From assembly GCA_015680685.1 (NCBI GenBank), contig MNCI01017913.1:1014490-1078489 (forward strand): 64,000 nt of DNA. The letters are read 5' to 3'. Of this stretch, positions 59,940 through 64,000 are shown piece after piece. Both the position numbers and the translations under genes were made by a program. Source of the stretch: Gnetum montanum. Its lineage: Eukaryota > Streptophyta > Gnetopsida > Gnetales > Gnetaceae. The notes under the pieces were generated by a model that saw nothing but the letters and a program-made list of their open reading frames with translations, was not told the origin of the DNA and made no database searches. Positions within the stretch are counted from its first letter, which is position 1. Each line of letters opens with the position of its first letter.

Positions 59940-60330
59940 GCTACCTCTAGTCTCATCCCTTTGTAGTCCTAGCCATCTACCTTTTATTAGGTGGTTACAT
60001 CCCCTTTGTCACTACCTAGGTTAACCNTCTAAGGATTTCATAACCCCATTTGGCATCTATTTCTTAGTAGTCTAAGGATATACCTACTTGGAGTTTCATG
60101 CAAAGGAAGTTATATTTTTCATCATCGTGTACCATGTAATCGGGTGGTTGGTTGCATATTCTGAGTTATTGCCTCTCTACCAAAGTAGGCCCCCTAGCCC
60201 CAGGAAGATCAATTGTGACCTCTTGCTGACTAGGTTGAACAANGCTACCTCTAGTCTCATCCCTTTGTAGTCCTAGCCATCTACCTTTTATTAGGTGGTT
60301 ACATCCCCTTTGTCACTACCTAGGTTAACC
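59940..60330. other. Probable assembly artefact between two N characters
   Basis: 60028-60242, bounded by N at 60027 and 60243, is a perfect reverse complement of about 59474-59688. The 87 bases after the second N (60244-60330) are identical to 59940-60026. True inverted repeats in such old sequence would have diverged. Confidence 0.9.
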
Positions 60331-62019
60331 GCTATGGTGGTAAGTCATCAAGTGCATACATATCAGGGTGTAGGGCTATATATCATCTCAATCTTTGTAC
60401 ATCACATGCATCAGGGTGTGGGACCATCCACCACCTTTCCCTGTGCAACATCTGCATAGTTTGCGTAGTCCTTCCTACTAGCATCTGTGATGCTAACATA
60501 GCCTTACATGCACATTGTGCAGATGTCTCAACTACCATTGGATCAGGTGTCGTATGTGTCACATATTTTGTTGGCACCCCCTACGATGGCAAAAGCCACA
60601 ACAGCATGGTGGGCTCTATTCTCTATGCCCATGGTGCAACACACATAGCAGTATGCACAACAACATGTGCAATAGGCAACTCACGTGGTCGTGTAGCCGA
60701 TAGTCAGGTTGTGGGTCACTCAAAGCAACACAATGCATAGCATAATTGGTGTAGCTTACTGAAACCACCCTGAGCTTGGACCAAGCATTCTAGCTTAGCA
60801 AAACACTCATCAAGGAGGTTAAGTTGCTCAAAATCTCTTCCTTTGAAATAGTCCACATGATGGAATTTTACTAGGACAACTTGATTAGTCCTACTATCCC
60901 ATCACTAACCCTACCTCCTAGGGTCCAACTTCCCTAGTTCACTAAGTATAATGGTGAAGGGGATTTTAATGCCCATCTAGTGGTCTTCCACTCTAAATGC
61001 CTTCTATTGTAGGCATGGTTGCATGCAATCATCCATGTGTTTGGCATGTCCTTGACTAGAAAGGCACTAGACTAGTACCGTGCACTCCCCAGGGCCTCCA
61101 TATCTTCCTTGGAGGAATTCCTCAATCAATTCATCACTTGCTTCAAGCACAACTTGAAGCCCAAGGCAAATCTAGATTAGCTGATGTAGATTAAGTAGGG
61201 TCACTTAGAGCTCACACAAAAATTCATCCACTGTTGGAGCACTACACTTAATGAAATTCACAAGCCCATTGTGAAAATCTAGTTACTGGCCATTTTCAAA
61301 GGTGTAGTGAATGACTTTATTAAGTCAAAGATGTATTACCTTGCCCAACACTCCTTGAGCCAAGCGTTCACTCAAATGAAGAGCATTCAAGATGCGGTGG
61401 AGGCCAGTAAGGAGTTGGCCTACATAGCCTAGAAAAAAGCACATGCAAAGAAGGACAAGGAAAAGGGCAAGGCAACCACAAATATTGCAATGGTGGCCAA
61501 TGAGGCCAAGCTGAACAACACCAAACCAATGGCCAAGGCACCTAAGGCCCCAACCAACAGTAAAGCATTTGGCTCTGGCACTACAATGACCAACTAGTTT
61601 ACACCATTGGTGACCATGGGGCAAGCTACCCTAAGGTCAAACTTTGAGTGTAAGGATCCCTCAAAGTACACACTGTTGCCCATCAAGCTATTAGAGCTCT
61701 TAGGTCAACTACTTAACACTAGGTGCATCCAGTATAAGCAGATATCTAAGGATTCTTACAAGCATCATGATCACTAATGCGAGCTCCTCAAAAATCCATC
61801 AGCAGCCACACCAAATGAGCCTTTGGTTCCTAAACATTTTAGGTTGGACTAATTTTTCCATTACCATCAATTGTTTGGCCATGACACAGACTTCTGCATG
61901 GTCCTATGGAATGACATACAATGCATGATTGACTAAGGCCAATTGGTCCTTAATGCAACCAACCTAGTTTACCCAGAAAATCAATTGATGAAGATCTAGC
62001 TTTGTTCATGTTCAATTTG

Positions 62020-63740
62020 CAAGTTTAGGATTTTGGCAAAGCTTTGGTACATGTTGCATTTTGTTTCATAGGTAACATTCTAGCACTTTACATTTTTGCA
62101 TTTAGCATTTTTTTGCATTTGGCATTTCATTACTGCATTTGGCAGAATCATCAAATTTTTTCTAATTGTTGGCTATGCTTCGCGGTGAGTGTACCGTTCA
62201 AATCATGAAAAAATATAGGAAAAGAAACTAACTACTGCTTCGACTGCAACATTGTACCTTCACCCAAGGCACCATGCCCCATTAATGGTAGCACCTAGCC
62301 CTGTTACGCTCTACCACTACATGTTGAGGCACTCCCCATGGTTGTGGTCTATCATAGCCTTTCCTCCCTACCCTTGCCTTCATGTCACGGTTGGCATCAT
62401 CATAGCCACACTGTTTATCTTGCCCCAGCCTCATGCCCAAAAATGTGAAAATGAAAAAAATTGCTCCCCCTTGATACCATGTGCTTTGTGGTCCCCTTTC
62501 TTTTCTTCCTTCCATCGGCCCTAGGGTGATTACCAAACCCTAATTTCTCTACCTCACAGGAACCAGAAAAAAGGAGAGGAGGGACAAAGGTAGTCCATGA
62601 TGCCCTACGCTCATGTTGTGACTACCTTGGCTATGGCCACAAAGCCCTCATTTTTTTGACTTTTTCCCCTTTCCTTAGCTATAGCCAAAAAAGCCCTCAT
62701 TTTCACTAATTCTCCCATGCCCCAAACAACACCAAGAATAGAACCCTTACCCCACACAACCATGAAACTAATCACCCATGCCCATGCAACGTATGGCTAT
62801 AAGAAGGAAAAAATGTGCAAGAAAAACTCTCACCACCGCAAATGTGGCCTTCCTTGTTGGCCACGATGGCCCTGGCGACCATGGTGGTAGCGGTATCTGC
62901 AAAGGCAGGCTACCCCAAATCCCAAAACCCTAATGCAAAGAAACATAAGAGAAGTAAAAAAAAGTAAAAATTGCACAAGGAGAGAGAGTAACAGGGTACC
63001 TAGCAGATGGAAACTCTCTCCATTCCTCCACATGTGCTTAGGGTAGACGTTGCAGTGCTTGTTCTCCCTTATCTATGTTGACAAGCCTAGGGTGTTGACG
63101 TTCATTTTGGTGCATCATGCTAGCTGTCATGCTCTAAATGTCATACTCTGATTACTACGCTTTGGCTTCACTCCTTGCTCCAACCATGCTACGCTTTATA
63201 ACTTCTCGTTTTCACCTTGGAAAATGATAGTTTGACCTTGGTGAAATGTGCATATATACCCTCCTAGGGTAATTAAATGTGCTACATACTAAGAAAACAT
63301 CCAACACTTAGGGAAATTTTCCAAGTGTTTCCTAAGTGTAGCAAGGAATTGAGCGTAACAAGGGGTGAGCATAGCAACTAGAGTTAGAAAATTTTCTGAA
63401 CTTTTTTTGGTGGTCCCTAGACTTAGAGAAAGTTTTTTAAATTTTTTCTAATTTCCCAATGAATGCCCAGCCTAACTTCATGTTCCAAGCACTCCCAGCC
63501 CTGCTTAAACCTATGTAGTTTGCACAAACCATTGTTCACTATGACCTTAAACTAGTATCTCATGGTCTACTGATGCCTAAAACTAGCCCACATACTTGCT
63601 TCTACAACTCTACATTTGCACACTTAGGTGAATTTTCATTACATTTCTTTTCTTACTTTATGCATTTTCACTTCATCTAAGATAGGTGTGGCTTAACGTT
63701 CTTTCTGGTTGTTTTGTAGGATACTTGGCAGGATTGCATC
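62020..63740. other. Low-information region near the right end
   Basis: A TTTTTTCTAATTGTTGGCTATGCTT word at 62155 and a minus-strand version of the CTAAGTG motif at 63300-63440 suggest further Tat LTR fragments in both orientations. I cannot define their ends, and no gene is seen. Confidence 0.4.
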
Positions 63741-64000
63741 ATGAGCATGCATGGGCATCTTCATTCACCTTTGGTCCTTACTAGGCCTCTTGGTGACCTC
63801 ATGTGATACATCAATACTAAATGTTTAGATCTTGAGCCTAGGGCCCATGATAAACATATAGCATCTGTAGAGGTGCCACTAGATTGGCTAGACCATTTAG
63901 TCAAATTTCTAGATCTAGAGGTAGACAACATCACTGAAGATCCCCTCATTGAATTCCCCATGACAACACTTAGTGGTGAGGCAAAAAAATTGAAACTTAG
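63741..64000 (+). other. Unidentified open frame running off the window
   Basis: From ATG at 63741 (MSMHGHLHSPLVLTRPLGDL) the frame is open to the window end except for one TGA after DLM at about 63804. An acceptor-like TGTTTTGTAG lies just upstream (63711-63720). The residue mix is acidic and protein-like (LDWLDHLVKFLDLEVDNITE). I do not recognise it; it may be part of another element. Confidence 0.3.

Larger units (their letters stand above)
56699..62010 (+). mobile_element. Tat-type element D with LTR, primer site and decayed gag
   Basis: LTR 56699-58941, primer-binding site at 58948 and gag remnants to about 62010. The head reads TAAAACACCACAAAATTTGG, with the terminal TG changed to TA, and AGTAT lies directly before it. 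No pol or 3' LTR is recognised inside the window, so the right end is unknown. Confidence 0.75.
59470..62010 (+). pseudogene. Element D gag remnant
   Basis: From 60877 the frame shows ISPTIPSLTLPPRVQLP, a stop, then FTKYNGEGDFNAHLVVF and SISSLEEFLNQFITCFKHNL, the retrotransposon gag core. A Lys/Ala-rich linker (61430-61560) follows, then FFHYHQLFGHDTDFC (61855-61900), the Tat-type zinc-knuckle region with its first Cys replaced by Phe. At least seven in-frame TAG stops and one TGA interrupt it. The part before 60330 is disturbed by assembly joins. Confidence 0.75.

Noticed and set aside
60028-60242. Inverted repeat as a foldback transposon or hairpin RNA source
   Set aside because: Bounded by N characters and perfectly identical, with an exact direct repeat outside; assembly error is simpler.

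Overview
The window looks like nuclear DNA of a seed plant with a large, repeat-rich genome; a gymnosperm is my best guess. That is inference from one intron-containing plant gene surrounded by old, heavily mutated LTR retrotransposons. There is no tRNA, rRNA, CRISPR array or prokaryote-type operon that I can recognise. One gene appears intact: a class II trehalose-6-phosphate synthase/phosphatase-like protein (CDS 14515-17266, three coding exons, 847 residues). A second cellular gene, related to FCP1/NIF-type HAD phosphatases, survives only as a two-exon relic on the minus strand (1139-90).

Layout. 1-1690: the phosphatase relic and its flank. 1690-8169: a 5'-truncated Ty3/gypsy element of the Tat lineage (pol with two RNase H domains, 3' UTR repeats, 3' LTR). 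8170-14514: AT-rich spacer, then a microsatellite-rich upstream region and the probable spliced leader of the TPS gene. 14515-18700: TPS gene and 3' flank. 19322-43453: three related Athila-type Ty3/gypsy elements nested in one another. The oldest (C) is split by A with a 5-bp target duplication (ATCAT), and A is split by B with another (CTTAA). B is nearly full length (9.9 kb, LTRs of 835 and 836 bp). 43454-49684: AT-rich spacer with a five-copy tandem repeat of about 270 bp and a diverged 360-bp repeat pair. 49685-56698: a Copia element with LTRs and gag but no recognisable pol. Its 3' LTR is interrupted by a solo Tat-type LTR (55440-56676) and then by a second Tat-type element (D, from 56699) with an LTR, a primer-binding site and a decayed gag. 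62020-64000: low-information sequence and an open frame cut by the window end.

The coding parts of every element carry stops and frameshifts, many of the kind expected from decay of methylated cytosines. The four N characters (34142, 36450, 60027, 60243) mark assembly joins, and 59473-60330 contains a perfect inverted and a perfect direct copy that look like an assembly artefact. I found no convincing new biological system. The most useful leads are the GC-AG intron and the in-frame upstream start of the TPS gene, the triple nesting with readable target duplications, and two elements (C and the Copia element) that keep gag but lack pol.
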